The notes under the pieces were generated by a model. That model saw only the letters and a program-made list of their open reading frames with translations, made no database searches and had not been told where the DNA came from. A program made the translations under genes and the position numbers. Of a DNA stretch of 64,000 bases, positions 48,180 through 62,156 are shown in pieces; position 1 is the first letter of the stretch; each line of letters opens with the position of its first letter. Source of the DNA: Ptiloglossa arizonensis (Eukaryota; Arthropoda; Insecta; Hymenoptera; Colletidae); contig NC_135055.1 in assembly GCF_051014685.1 (NCBI RefSeq), positions 16,294,001-16,358,000 on the forward strand, read 5' to 3'.

Positions 48180-48960
48180 ACATATCCGCCTATTTACAGC
48201 GATATTTGAGGTTATGGATCGATCGACGACCGTTGGATCCGTGGTCGCGTGCCGATTGATGCGCACGTACGTATCCACGCGCCACGTTTGCGCAGGTATC
48301 GTACGATAACTCCGCGAACGGCCAGCACCCGCGAGTAAATCGTTTCACCGCGGCTCTGTCTGACGACGGACCGCCGTCGCGAGTGGCAAGGTTTCGTGCA
48401 ACACTGGCCAACAACCGGCCGACCGTTGCGCGCACACGTCGTTGTTGCCTCACCTGGCGACTGCGCATCGAACCCGGTCGCTCGTTGGTAAAGGGACCCT
48501 CTTGCTCGCTCTCGTGCACGTTCGGCTTGCTCGGTTCGCCTCGCAATGAACTCGCTCGCGCACGTTGGCGCAACGAAGATCGAGCGCGGCAACGAGTGCG
48601 ACGAGGACGCCGCACCGTGGGGTCGCGGCAAAAAAACGCGGAAACCCGACGATAACGGCACGGAACGTATGAATTCGAATGGTAATTTATTATGCTCGAT
48701 TCGCGCGATTTGACACCGATCGACGTTAATGTACGTCGTGCCCGTTGTCGTTGTTTCGGTGAAAATGCAACGCAGCCAGATTAAACAAGCGAAGGGAAAG
48801 GCAGGTCGAGAGCGGCGACGCACTAGCCAGGTGCGCAGACATTCCACTCGCTTGCGGTACGCTTACCCCGCTACCCGACCGCCGATTATTTTCCACCTGG
48901 AGCGCCACGTTTACCTCCTCATGGCGGACCCCTACCATTCGATATATATCGAACGGGTGA
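48180..48960. promoter_or_regulatory. CpG-rich region upstream of fus exon 1
   Basis: A visibly CpG-dense, GC-rich stretch beginning about 250 bases upstream of the fus start codon, in contrast with the AT-rich flanks. Stop codons are rare on both strands because of base composition, so its long open frames are not evidence of coding. A fus promoter or 5' UTR is the simplest reading; no core promoter motif is claimed. Confidence 0.35.
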
Positions 48961-51900
48961 AACGATAGTTCCCGTATGAATGAGTTTCGAGGAGGTACAC
49001 GAGAATCGCGTGTACCTTCCGTGGTTAGAACAGAACATCGTACACGGTGTTTCGTAGAGAAACGTGACGCCCGATTCTATCAGGATATATTTCTACCGAT
49101 CGTACGGATGATGGAACGTCGCACAAACATAGGTCCGCGGATGCGTTCATACCAAGTTGCAAACATCGAATGTTGCACATTAACGGAAAAGTTCCAACGT
49201 TGGAATAAACTGTCAAGCATATGTAAACAGTATCTGACGTCGTTGACATGTACGATAGCAGAATGTAGACGATTGTAGTTAGATACCGTATAATGATAAG
49301 AACGACGGTATTAGTAAAATAACGATCGTCATACGATTCGGATCACGTCACGAATGTTTAAATATATTCGATAATCAAAGAAGGTGTTACGACCCGTAAC
49401 TTTATTTAAAAAGATTGGCATAAGACTCGGGCAAACATTTCGGGCCGCCCTATATAGCTGGTCGACGTTAGAAGGTAGATTTGCAATTGGAGTAAAGGAA
49501 AATGGCGACCAATGTGCGCACTCCCTCTGAGCATAAGGAGGCTCTAACAACTTGTAAGAGATCACAGGTACGTACCGTCGCTTGTGCCCCCGTTTCGGTG
49601 CTCCCTCCATAACATGATCACGGCCTTGATAGCGTGCGTGCACGAGTACGCCTCACTCCAGTGTTAACGTTTTTTTCGCGACTGGTCAGGTTTTTAAAAT
49701 TGTGTCGCTGACACGTCGTATTTTACAATAATACAAAATTATGCCTCAAATACATTTTACAGTACGTTCGCCGTCTTGCGCGTACGCATACGTGTATCTA
49801 CAAATGAACGAATGCGTTACGTTTTTCTAGCGAGTTAATGCAATCCAAAATTCTCTCTTACAAATCGTGTTTACATCGCGATACTGTTAAGATTATATAC
49901 TCCTGTTACTGTCCGTCGCTAATTTGTATAGGAAGCAAAGGCATAACAGTAGTGTTTATAAACAGAAAAGTCGAACAACGATTCCTTTAACGTGGATCCA
50001 TCGTCCTCTGATCACGAACTCGTGACTCGGCGATAAACACGCCGATAGTATAACCTGTACTATATACGACACGTCTCGCGCGTATTACAAGACACTTGGG
50101 TATCAATCTCTCGATTAGGTTAGATTTATTGCTCGGAACGGATACAAATCGATTATAACGTCGATCGCGCGTCAGCTTCCCCCACTTTCCTTGTTATGTC
50201 ATTGAAGACAACAACCCATCCATTATTCCCCCGTTTACCTCGCTTTTTATCGAAATAGCGTTGTATAAACGAATCTCGTCCGTGTAAATACACTCTTCTC
50301 GCGCCTTTCGAATCGTTACGCGTTTAACGATCAAAAGAAAGCCAGAAAGGAAATTCTTGTCTGTCCCCTTGGTCGTGTTGGCTTCCTGCGTCGGAAAAAC
50401 CTCTAGAACCGGACGGGAAAATTGAAAACGTATCCGTTGTATATATAATACGCGTTCTACGGTCTACGTTGAATCGACTTCGGTGGGATAGCGAAGGAAA
50501 GCCGACGAGCAACAGGTTGGCACGATTGTACCAGAGTGGGGAAACTGGAGAACGAGAAGAGCTATGTATAGACAGAGAGGCAGTAAACGAGCAACGAAGT
50601 GGGAAAGCGATCGTCGTTGGATTTGGTAGGAATATCCGTGAAGCGAAATGCTTAGCGCTACGTAAAAGCGACGGTGTCGTGACAGGGAGACCGGATTGGT
50701 CGGTCACCTGTTGCCTGCCAACTGTGATTGGTTGGCCTCGACAGCGCGTAGCAACTGCCAGAGGAGGACAAGTGCATCCTCGCTAGTCTACGATGAAACA
50801 AGATCGAGAATGGACATTGTAAGGATGCCGATTTCGTGTTCTTCTGCGTATATATGTGTGTACATATATATACATACATATATATATGTATATATACATA
50901 CACACACACACACATATAATATGTGTATAATATATGTATATATACTATATACACTATGTTACATTATTCGTCCTTCCCTGTCATCGGGTCAACCGCGCAG
51001 CGATTACGAAATACATGTTTACCGTTTTTGTAGGTTCATCGGTCCACGTTAATAATTGCAAAATATTTCTACGTGGACCGTTCGTTGTTACGGTTTCGAT
51101 TTACGGTGTGCCTCTGTCGCGTTTTAAAATTACTCGTGTTTCTGGAAGCGTTAAACGAGTAGTACCCGACACGCGAGATAAAATGCAATGGTACACACCA
51201 ATTGGAAAGCGCGGGCGCACAATTAACGCCAAATTAATCCCGTGTACGAGTACGAACTTATTGTAATATTAGACGGACGCGACGTAACGATGATTTTTGG
51301 GACAGGTGTACGCAAATTGGCCGCGGCAGCGGCGAGAATCACGCGAGACCAAAGTCTCCGTCCGGAGAGCAAAGTCTGCGACGACGATGTAAGGAAAGCC
51401 GGTTTACGATATCGGACTCTGAACCTTCCGTGTCATATTGATCCTGCCCGTGCGAGCGTCGCGTTGCTATAAAATAGACACGAATCCCAAGTACTCCGTG
51501 CATGCATAATTGGCACCGTTTTATGTCGCTGATCTTTACCACTCCTTCTTGCCGCGGAATAAAAATGATCGACGATAAATATTTATCCACAGTCCGAGCG
51601 TATTTCGCTCGAAAACGAAACGCGATTAATCGTTCAAACGGCACAGTGGAATCTGGACGACCTACATAATTCCTACAAGGCATTGGTATCCAGACGGATC
51701 GTCGTTGTTTAATATTTTGTATTATATAATAAAAATAATAATAACAATCATCTATTCCTTACGTATCCAAGTCCAATGTACAGGTATCCTGTACGCAAAC
51801 AAAGCGTACAAAGTCCAAGTATGAATAGTTTCGGAACAAAGAAACGAATTGTACACAAAAAATACAAATGTAAAGGACGTAGGTACGTTGATAAGGCGTA

Positions 51901-54900
51901 ACGAAGAAGTAAAACAGAGTTGGAGGGAAGCGATGTAACGGAACGTTCCCTTAAAACCCTATCCAATCTGTTTTCAATTTGTCGGTAAACTTTGGAACGC
52001 GGAGAAATCGATTCGTTGTTTGTCGAGCAACTTTTTCAAACACTCGGTTAGTTGGAGCGTATACATTCCGACTGCGTTTCGGTCAAGATCGGATTAACCT
52101 TATACTATCGATTATATAATATTATAAATACATAGTCGTCGAATCGGTCGTGGATGAATTTGAAATAACACGCCATATTCTACGAAGCTGCGTGCGGATG
52201 TTTCGAGCAAACACGAAAAACGGTATACAGGAAACGGGGGATCGCAGCAGCGAGTAGGTAATAAAATTTCGAAATACACGTTTTACCTGGGGGACCGGGA
52301 GAAAGACCACCGTGCTTAATCGACCTCAGAATACCAAACAACCGATTCGGCTGACGATGCAAGGTCACCTGTAAACATCGGCCACGAAACAAGTGTTGTC
52401 GCACGGAGCTTCGTAGCGTTTTGAATCTCGGTGAATCAACAGACAATTAAGTAGAGATCCTTGAGACTTTCACGACTCGCGTTTCTACAGTTAAAGGAGC
52501 TTTCACCTTGGAAAATGATCGAAAAGTCCTTTATTTCTTTTTCCCGTACTTTTATCTCGCATTTTCTCTCGACGCAAAGTCCCGAGCACGTGTCTCGGAA
52601 ATATTATATTAAAATTTCGGAAATTGAATTTCGTGAAACTCGGGAGAATATTTTCCGAGTTTCTCGAATCGCGAAACACCTTTCACGTCGTGCCCGTATA
52701 TTTCCCGAACACTTGCGGTTTATTTTATCTCGTATTATTAATTTTTAAAATACAATCTTTCGCGGAGTGAATCGTTCACATCGTATGGAACACTGTTGGA
52801 GGAACTCAACGATTGAACGACGTTTCTTAAGCTGTGCGAGATATCTCAAAATCGAACTACGAAGATTTATTTAACACTATCGTTCGATGTATTGTATCCA
52901 AGTACTTGTACCACGATTCGAAGACTCCAGAATCGGCTCTCTGTCCGGGTACAGTAAGTTTTATCGAAGATTTCTACTCGATACCGATCCTGGTGCTTTC
53001 CTCGGGTCTTTCTCTATCCATCGCGCCTTCATAACATATTATCCGTAATTAAAGCTATTATAACAGACGCGACTGGACGCTCCTGTATATCCTCGCTCGT
53101 CTCGTCATGTTTTAAAGATACAAAACACGAGTCCGTACATTCGGGACATTTTCAAGTGAAAGACTTGAGTGTACTTTTTTACTAAAACGTACATAATTTT
53201 CTTCCTTCGTTTTTGCTCCGAATACTTTGCACGTACAGTTGAATAGAAGCACGCTTTAAGATGGTGGAAGCACCGGGACTCACTAGTGGACCAAAAGCGA
53301 ACAATCGCTCGAGACTTCCGGGTACAGACTGTGTGTACCCTTCTGGAAAACTTTTACCGACATTTCACCGATATCGTGGCTAATTTCGTCGAAGATCCTA
53401 CAGCACGGTCAATAACTAATGAAATTTGAACGTAGACGAAGAATATCGATACAAGAGAAAGAGAGGTTCCTCGATTTAGAAACACCTGCCGGACACCTGC
53501 TCCTCGAGAGTTACCTGAAAGTTGATCACGGTCTGATCTAAGTCCAAAACTATTATCCATCATCGAACAGTACCACGTACGATAGTTCCAGATCTCCCGA
53601 TGCTCGACCCAAACCGCGAGAATCGGTAAATAATATTCTTCTCGCGAAAATAATCGACAGTTAACTCGAGCCATCCGTAAGCGCGAAGTTAGCCTACCAC
53701 GTATCCACGGGAGTTCTTTTCTTTGTTTTTTTTTTAAATAAATCACGCGCAACCAGAAGCGAACATTTACGAGCGTACGGACGAACGTTATCAAAATGTT
53801 TGCAATCCTAGAAGAGAAAGTACCAAGACACGAAACGATTCTCCTCGAATCGTCCGAAAATGTTTCGGAGTAATGCCGTTCATACTTCGCGATGAACGAT
53901 CCGTTTCGGATGCTCTTTCACGATAGAAGGAAGGGGAGCGGATTCACCGTTGCGGCAGAACTTTCTCTCGAACGAGGATTATACCGGTGCCTTTCGTGCA
54001 CGTAGCAGTACGTAACTTTCAAACCGTCGCAAATCACGCCGCTTCTTCTTCCGCGAGCCGTATCCATTACATTTAAACCGAGGCGGGGTCAAAGTTGGTT
54101 CGCTCCGAGAATAGGAGCACACGCGTGCCCTCACACCACCCCATACCCCCCCTCCCTCTCCACGATCGGTGGTTCCCCTCGGTCCGAGCCAAGTGCGAAA
54201 TGAAGTTTCACTAATACGAAAAAATCAGCGGCGAAGGAAGAGCAACCGCGATAGAGGAAGAGATGCGAGAAGCGAGGAAGGCGAGAGAGAAGAAGACAGG
54301 CTGGTCGCTGACCCGCTCGGAACGTTGACTCCATGTAGTCAGTCCCCTCTTTATATTTTCTTCCATCCCACTTGCACCATCTTACCGTACCTTTGATTAC
54401 AGCCACCGGTTACCTTACCTTACTTTACCTTGCGTTACTTTACCACGTCCGCCTTTCTTTACCCGCGACCGCGACCATTATACTCTAGACTTAGCATCTC
54501 GGAGACGTCTGTTGCTTTCTCGTTCCACTCCATCCGCATTCTCCTCGTCTGTTTTTGTCACCGAAACGCGTTCAATGGACAAACTCGAATTTCTACGATT
54601 ACGAGCGAACCGAAAGAGGAGACCATTTCTCTTTCTTCGTCTCCCTCGGTGAAATATTCCGAAGTTGACGACTTTTTCCTTTTTTTTTCCCCTTTGATCT
54701 TGTCGTATCCGAAATCGAAGATACAGTTCTTGGAAAGTTTTCATTCGTTCGTTTTACCGTTCGATTTCAAATTTCGTCGTGTTCATTCCCGTCGTGTTCA
54801 CGGGTGGTACCCGTGGTTGAGTACAACTCGGAAATATGTATGCGCAACGATCGAGTATCCGAGCTATGCAACAATGTGGGTAGCGTTATTAACGATCACG

Positions 54901-55882
54901 ATTCAGCAGATAGGTATAATACCAACAGCGAGATGGTGTACCGTTAGAATCGCTATCGTTCTCTACGTCGTTTCGGAGATTCGAACCCTAGTTGGTAACG
55001 GTACGCGTTCGGTTTCGCAGACAGGTAATTTTCGACTAAAAGTCGGATGACGATTGTCTAATCGTCGTTATCGGAAGTTTTTCGTGCCGACGACGGCTTC
55101 GCGAAAACTTGCACGATCGTTCCCACTCCTAACACGTTTTTTCTCCTCTACCGCCACCACCATCGTTTGGTCACCACCTCCTGATCCAGCCCTCCACTCC
55201 ACAAACTACCCGACGGGAACTCGGCTCCTCCCGCCGCGTGACTCAATTATTTCCATCATTACGACCGCCCTCTTGGGCTCCAGCCCAAGATATTACCATA
55301 TACGTGCATTCAAGAAACGAGTACGTTATACATCCGTTAACTAATTATCGAAAGGAGTAATTGTTACTCGTTCCTTGGTTATCGGTTGTTATATTTGTTC
55401 CCATTGATAATTCATGAATGAAAACTAACGACATTATCTAACTTTCTTTCGTACGATATTGTATTATAGTTACGCTGAAAATAGCATAATACGTTGATAA
55501 TAATGTTATTGTTTACAATTCTTTTAAGGAAAATATTAATTCGTTATATCGTATCCCGGTGAGTCTATGTTATTCATTATGGGCAATAAATACAATGTCC
55601 GAGGCCTACGGAACGTCCATTTTGTTAATTTTACAGAAAAGAGTTTCCTAATTATGACTTTATCGAGATTAATTAAGAACAAGAATTAACGGTAAGATTT
55701 TATTAAAAAAACTAGAGATAGGAAAATCAATATTATTATTTCGTTTGTACGAAGACGAATGTTCTTAGGATCTACAAGAGTCTTAACGCAACGCTGTAAC
55801 TCGTGATAATTCTGAATAAAAAATTCGTGGGAGTAATATATACATTTTCATTTAACAGAAGTTGAATTCAACTGTTTGTTTT
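48961..55882. other. gene-poor interval between fus and PIG-B
   Basis: No supportable gene on either strand. It contains an ATAC/AC microsatellite at 50850-50950 and a diverged copy of the hairpin repeat near 53001-53055. The frames at 54430-55050 and 50324-50707 have no domain-like content. Confidence 0.55.
50850..50950. repeat. compound ATAC/AC microsatellite
   Basis: Alternating TATATG/TACATA tract followed by about eight AC units and more TATATG. Simple-sequence DNA, no gene. Confidence 0.9.
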
Positions 55883-57355
55883 TTATTTATGTTTATATAT
55901 ATAAATATATTTCCCATAATTTGATTCAGGGAAATGCGAATAAAATAGCTTAGATATAAGTTCATAGTGTTTTAAAAATTGACTTATTCTTGATGAAGTG
56001 CTGTCAAATGTTACTACATGAGTAGGTGTTATAGCATTCTTATTGTTAATGTAATTATGATTGAGCCAGTACATTGGGTCTGCAAAAAATGCATCTGCTT
56101 CCTCCACATAATTTGTAAAATTTTTAAAATTAGGTTCACAAGTCAATATTCTTACAGATACATTTACGTGTAAGTGGCTATACAAAGGCATTGCGTGACA
56201 AGGAGTGAGAAATAGTATGTTGCTTGTATTATCAATGTTAACAATTTCCTTATGAAGAATGTTCATTGCATCCAATGATCCACGCTGATGTATTATGCAA
56301 AAGTAAAAACCAGGAATAATGTTACTGATTACTAATAACGCTACAAAAATTTTTCTTGCTATTTTTGCAAACTTTACATTTAAAGAGAATGTACAAGAAG
56401 TACATATGTATATGATCATTGGCAAAAGAGGTAATAAAAATCTAAACTCTTTATGAGACAATAAGGAGTAAACGCAGAGTGTCCATCCAATGACAATTAA
56501 CATAATTACTTGATGATGAAAACAAACAGAGTGTTTGATTATTTGCCAAATGCATAATAAAAATACAATGTAATATATTCCTAAAAGTACTGGTAATCCA
56601 CAGAAAACATACCACAATAAATGCTGCGTTCCATATAAATTTCCAATACTATAAACTACATTTATACGAAAAAACTGCCAAGGAGAAATCACTAATGTTC
56701 CGTAACAGTAAGTATCCAATAATATCGAACTTAAACAACAAACTATGCATATTATACTATATCGACATATCAATAATAACTTATCTTCTGAACTTGTACA
56801 TAAATGATAAAGGCATAAGGGCAACCATATAATAGCAGCAGTAGGTCTTATCATACATAGAAACCCCACAATCCACAGAAAGTTTATATTTTTAATATTA
56901 CTATCGCGCCATGGAAATATTGACAAGGCTATCATAGTACACGCTGTTTCTATAGTATTTATTAATGTACGTGTGGCACAATAATACCAATACCAATTTA
57001 AGCATAAACTGTATAATGTCCATTTGTTTCTTGTCCACTTGTAAAATCTGTATTCTCCATAAGCGCTGATAATTGCTTGAAGCATTCGAGGTAATACTGT
57101 CAAGATGGTTACATGATCTAAAGATACCAATTTCAGTATTTGGTAGACGATAGATATCAAGAATGGATAGATGTAACTGCGAATTTTTGCGATCCACTCC
57201 CATGTGAGATATCCATATCCAAATGCAAAACGATGAGCCACTTCTACCGATTGCCAATACTCATCCGGTACATGGGCAGTTTGTACAAGAAACACAGAAA
57301 TTAACCTCCATAGTATTAAGATAGATAACACTTTATTGTTTCTAGATAAATGCAT
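55883..57355 (-). CDS. PIG-B: GPI mannosyltransferase 3 (PIG-B), intronless
   Basis: 490-residue ER membrane enzyme of glycosyltransferase family 22. It adds the third mannose, from dolichol-phosphate-mannose, to the glycosylphosphatidylinositol precursor. The diagnostic first luminal loop is present: HVPDEYWQSVEVAHRFAFGY, continuing GYLTWEW and IRSYIYPF, and then CATRTLINTIET. The acidic DE pair expected for catalysis is intact. Many hydrophobic segments span the chain, and SLLSHKEFRFLLPLLP is the conserved HKE.RF motif of the family. The length is near the usual 500-560. The ATG at 57355 opens a hydrophobic start typical of the family. A TTTATT (AATAAA on the minus strand) overlaps the stop at 55883. 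It lies head to head with the BED-finger gene. Confidence 0.95.
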   Translation of the reverse strand: MHLSRNNKVLSILILWRLISVFLVQTAHVPDEYWQSVEVAHRFAFGYGYLTWEWIAKIRSYIYPFLISIVYQILKLVSLDHVTILTVLPRMLQAIISAYGEYRFYKWTRNKWTLYSLCLNWYWYYCATRTLINTIETACTMIALSIFPWRDSNIKNINFLWIVGFLCMIRPTAAIIWLPLCLYHLCTSSEDKLLLICRYSIICIVCCLSSILLDTYCYGTLVISPWQFFRINVVYSIGNLYGTQHLLWYVFCGLPVLLGIYYIVFLLCIWQIIKHSVCFHHQVIMLIVIGWTLCVYSLLSHKEFRFLLPLLPMIIYICTSCTFSLNVKFAKIARKIFVALLVISNIIPGFYFCIIHQRGSLDAMNILHKEIVNIDNTSNILFLTPCHAMPLYSHLHVNVSVRILTCEPNFKNFTNYVEEADAFFADPMYWLNHNYINNKNAITPTHVVTFDSTSSRISQFLKHYELISKLFYSHFPESNYGKYIYIYKHK

Positions 57356-58260
57356 TTCCTAGACTTTGAAGTAATAGATTAAAAATTAATATACTTTTAA
57401 AGAATACCGAAAACACAATCTTCAAGAAATTTGGATAGAACAAAATAATAGTAACGCAATTAAACTAAAATTTCAGGCCTGATAACCTTTTGATAATAAC
57501 TTTCACCAGAAATCACTACTTTATATTCATTTGTTTCTTCATAAAAATTCAGTTTTCCTTGTCAACAATTACAAAGTGTGCAATATTGTATTGTATTTAA
57601 TAATATAGACAGCTTAAAAACATTTAACACTGAACCTAACTATCCTTCTTTTTATTTAGCAATAATTAGCAATTAAAAATACTGTAATAGTTCTCAATAG
57701 ATGATTCCATATTTAAATAATATTATAAAATCGCTTTTACTTTCTTACAGGATCATTTTACGTGTTGTATTTCAAGAATAACATTAAATAACATATATAG
57801 TAGTTTCGAGTAATCGATACAGATGGAGCCATGTTAAAACCGCAACATTTGTGGGATCGATTAGTTGAGAACTCTACGTAGCGATATTTCTTTGAACAAG
57901 AGAACTAAAGTCGATAGCATCGTTACGAGAGGTGGTCGATAACCGATAGTGCATCGTTCTTTTCGAAACGAGAAATTGAAGTTCGATATCTGTAAAATAA
58001 TTCGTCAAACGCTGGTTTGAGATATCGGATTCTTCGCGGTAAATTTGTTATCCGTTTATAACCACGGACACGACATAGATTTATAAAACGAAGCATGCAT
58101 CGTTGTAAACAGTTGCATTTTAAATTATGCAACAAAAATCCTCCATTTTGATGAGAAACAAACGCTATGAAGTAGTAAAAATACGAGAAATACTGTATAT
58201 GTGCATTTTAGTACCTAGAATATAAGACGTGCCGGCATTTACACATTTTGATTTACAATC
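57356..58260. promoter_or_regulatory. shared head-to-head intergenic region, PIG-B and BED gene
   Basis: 905 bases separate the divergent start codons. The half near PIG-B is AT-rich; the middle (57800-58080) has CGAT-rich sequence such as TAATCGATAC and GGTCGATAACCGATAG. No perfect TATCGATA element was found. A bidirectional promoter is inferred from layout. Confidence 0.4.
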
Positions 58261-60716
58261 ATGGAAAGTAAATCAATAACATTACCTAACAACGGAAAAT
58301 CTGGTATAGTAGAAGATTCCAAAAGCGAGATGCAAATGGTACTTGCTAAAATGATGGAGGAAAAGCACACTTATACCTATAAGAAATTAGTGGTACCTAT
58401 GTCAATGAGAAGTATTTATTGGAAATTTTTTGGATTTCCAGCCACAGACGATGGAGATATTCTCACTAAAGTAAAAATTGTTTGCATATTATGCAAGACC
58501 CAAATTGCATATAATCGTAACACTAGTAATTTGCGTATGCACTTGCAAAATAAGCACGCTCAAGAACTTTTAGAACTGGAAGCTACTAATCCTCCACGCA
58601 GACAGGTTCTTTCTCAAGAAACAAAAGAACGGAGAGCACAAAAAAGATTATTAAAGGCAGGTTTAACCTCGGCGCAGCATATTTATACTACAAACGCTGA
58701 TGGTACTGTTCAAATAGATGGAGACATTCAGTTTGTGACAGATCCAAATATAAGTTTATCTAATATTGAAGATGATATTACAATTGGTCAACCATTACGA
58801 GTTATGATCAAAAGTGGTTCTAATATTGGAAGCAATAGTCAAAATGTGGCCTTTCTTATGCCAGAAGACAATTCTATTAATCAATCGAGTATTGATGGAA
58901 AAACTGTGTCAGATGCTATAGCTGAATTTATCATAATGGACTTACAATTACCAGAAGTAGTGGAAGGTCGAGGTTTCCAAAGGCTAGTTGCAACTTTACG
59001 ATCACCTTGTGAAATTCCTAGTAAAAATAAGTTAGAAGAAGAAATAATACCAAAGATTTATGACACCTTTCGTGAATCAGTGGCAACAAGTTTATCTTGC
59101 ATTACCACTGAAGTTGGTTTAACTGTTGAAGAGTGGAGATCAAATTCTGATGAACGTTTTGTTACTATATCTGTGTATTATCAAAATTCTGGTGAACCAG
59201 TTTTAGAATGTAAAGTATTAAGTACAATTCATGCACCCTTAGATTGGGAGGAGTCTCAGTGGGGTAATACAATAGATTCATTGTTACTGGATTGGGATTT
59301 AAAAATAGAAAGGATAACTGCAGTAGTAGTAGCCACATCTAGGACAGAATTATTAACTGCTTTAACAAACCGAGGATTAACATTAGTTCCTTGTTTACTT
59401 TATACATTACAAGTGTGTGCTCAAGCTTGTTTCGAAAATCCAGAAGTTGCTACCATATTGTCTAAATGTAGAGCAGCTATTGGAGCTATTATAAGCCATC
59501 CAGCTGCATCTGCAGCTTTAGCCATGCAAGAGCAATTATTAGAAGTAAGTCTAAAAATTCCCCGCTATTAATTAAATAAAGATGTTGATTCATTGTTTTA
59601 AAATTAATTTGTTATAATTGTAGCTTGAGGAAAACACTATGCTGATGGATTATCCTCCTGTATGGACATCGACATATAACATGCTTGAACAAATGGTATT
59701 GCGTCGTAATATTGTAACATCGATCTTAGAGAGCATGGAAGGTGTTGATCAAGAAATAGTTGATCTAACAAGTGATCAGTGGAAAATTGTAGAAGATCTT
59801 GTAAATGTTTTGGAACCATTTAAAGTTACTATTATGACTCTTAGTGAAGAAAAAATGCCTTTAATATCTTTATTAAAACCGTTACTTTGGCAACTAGTGT
59901 CTTCTCATCTCAAAATAAAAGAAGTGGATAGTGATATAGCAAGGTCTTTCAAAGAGTCTTTATCTGATATGCTTTGTGATAGATATGCAGATTATAATGT
60001 TACTCTTTTACTTCAAATCGCAACTACTCTAGATCCAAGGTAATTACAGAATATAAGATATTTATTATAAGTAATTTATGTTATAAATATATTTATGAGT
60101 GCAAATAAAACTAAAACTATATGTTTTGTATCAGATTTAAGCAGTTACCATATGCTACAGATGAAGATAAAAATATAGTTGCAACTCCTATAAAAGAAAT
60201 GTTGACAAAATTAATACAGGAAGAATCTGGAGATACTACAAATATTAAAGTTGAAGAAGATCCTCCAAATAAAAAAAATCGTTTATCAGGTATGTACAAA
60301 TACCACAAATATATAAATCTGTAGTTTTGTAAAATTTTGATGTTTAAAATCTTTAAAACGCGATTATTCCATCTAATATCTAATTAAACACAGGTATGGA
60401 ACTTTTACTTGGTGGTTTATGTTCAACAAAAAGTAAAATGCCTGCAGAAGAGAAGGCTGATCTTGAACTTGTACAGTATCATTCAGAATCTACTGCACCA
60501 CTTGATTACTGTCCTCTTCAGTGGTGGGCCAAAATTTCTGCAAAGTGCCCAAATTTAGGAAAGCTAGCTTGCAGATACAATTGTGTACCTGCATGTTGTG
60601 CACCACCTGCTAGAATCCCAGCAGAAGTGCAAGTTTTATATGATACAAGGCGAGCTGCCTTACCTCCCCATTTGATAGATAAATTACTCTTTCTTCATGG
60701 CAATCATACTATTTGA
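58261..60716 (+). CDS. BED zinc-finger, hAT-transposase-derived protein (DREF/ZBED1-like)
   Basis: Exons 58261-59544, 59624-60039, 60135-60289 and 60394-60716, all GT-AG and in phase, give 725 residues. An N-terminal BED finger lies at about residues 49-105: IYWKFFGF, VCILCKTQIA and NLRMHLQNKH supply the C-x2-C...H-x4-H ligands. A basic stretch follows (RRQVLSQETKERRAQKRLL). The middle has the hAT RNase-H-like fold traits (VWTSTYNMLEQMVLRR, WKIVEDLVNVLEPFK, LLLQIATTLDPRFK). The C-terminus retains a hAT-dimerisation outline (PLQWWAKISAKCPNLGKLA, then RRAALPPHLIDKLLFL), but the usual SSAPSERxFS box reads CCAPPARIPAEV. This pattern fits a domesticated nuclear DNA-binding regulator such as DREF (about 710 residues in fly) rather than an active transposase. 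No terminal repeats were seen. Orthology to Dref is likely but unproven. Confidence 0.92.
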
Positions 60717-62156
60717 GGGGAAAATTAAATTCTGCTGAAATTATTTGAAGGTACTGCTTTCTAACAAGTGAACCAATCTTAAAAATGTTGATAATTTTTG
60801 TATGATTTACATTATGTAATGTATTTTTCATCAAAATTATCTAATAGTAAAATTTCAAAAATGTATAAGTACAATTTTAAACATTTTGAGAAAAAGCATA
60901 TCTCTAAAAATTTGATAATAATGCATTAAAGTGCTGCAAAAATATAAGTTTGTTTCCATCAAAATTTAATGTTGATTTAATACTTTGGAACAGTCAGAAA
61001 AAAGTATTTAACAAGAGATTCAATCTTATAAAATTTGTATTATTTCATCATTCAATTCAATTTACAATAATATAACATTATTAGTCTTAAAAGGATTTTG
61101 AATATCAAAATTGTACAGAAATTTAAAATAACAAGAAGGTATAATAATAGTTAAGAAAATAAAAGAATGCAGCTTATAGAAAATAATAAAAGGAATAATA
61201 GTTTTCCATTTTCAGCTCATAGGGTATTCAAATCTATAGAAATTTTTAAATGTTATATACCATTACGAAATATTAAGAGTACGAGAGTAATACGTATTCT
61301 GTTAAAATGACTAAAACCTCGATCTTTTACTTGGACTTTTCATTATTTGCAAATATATTATATTAATTATATTTTACTTAAATTGCAGAGATAATTCAAC
61401 ATATAATTTACATTAGAATGTTTGAAATAATAAATACAAATGATAATTACAAGGATAATTATGATATTAAATTCTAAAATTAGCAAATTATTTCAAACTT
61501 CTATTTTTGCATTGATGCACTTTAAAAGGTGTATTCTTGTGATACTAGCGTATGTTTTAAAATATTAAGTAGTACAAATTGAACATTTTATATCATGAAT
61601 AATGATTGTATTACAATAGGTATATTTCTCTCATTTATTTGTCTTGTAACTTATAATTTAATGCTTAAATGTAATGTAATGTATATAATATAAGTTACGT
61701 ATGTTTCATATTAATTTAAATATGATACCCATGTTTATAAAAATTGTACAAAGTTTTACACTTTATTTTTGTAACATGTCGACACAGTTGTAAAAAATAC
61801 TTTAAAATAATAATTTTTATACTGTACATAAACATGAATTATTCTCAAAACATATTAAGATGTTTAATGTTATTGTATACTATGTTTATTTAAACATAAT
61901 TGTTTTTAAAAAATGTAGATAAACTGAAACAATTGTCTCAGTAACATCTAATTATAGGTGTTAACTTCACACAAGTTTTCTACATTGAACATAATTGTAT
62001 AATTTTCACAAAGTAAAAAAAATTGATTTACACAAAAGCATTATGAAAAGTTTTATTGTTATATTTCTATTATTTATCATATTTTAATTTTTTATTTTTA
62101 CATTACTTTGGATATTACATAAATTTAAATATAAAAATTGATTATGGAAGATTCAA
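60717..62156. other. AT-rich 3' flank of BED gene and Tmem138
   Basis: 1.4 kb of very AT-rich DNA between convergent genes. It holds several AATAAA-type hexamers usable by the BED gene 3' UTR and no coding frame. Confidence 0.6.

Noticed and set aside
48212..48847. 211-residue minus-strand open frame upstream of fus
   Set aside because: Lies in CpG-rich DNA with equally long open frames on the other strand; Arg/Ser-rich composition, no domain or splice logic.
54430..55050. 206-residue plus-strand open frame
   Set aside because: No recognisable domain, low-complexity Ser/Phe content and an antisense frame in the same place.
57923..58135. 70-residue minus-strand ORF between PIG-B and the BED gene
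   Set aside because: Short, no motif, no conserved character; sits in the divergent promoter region.
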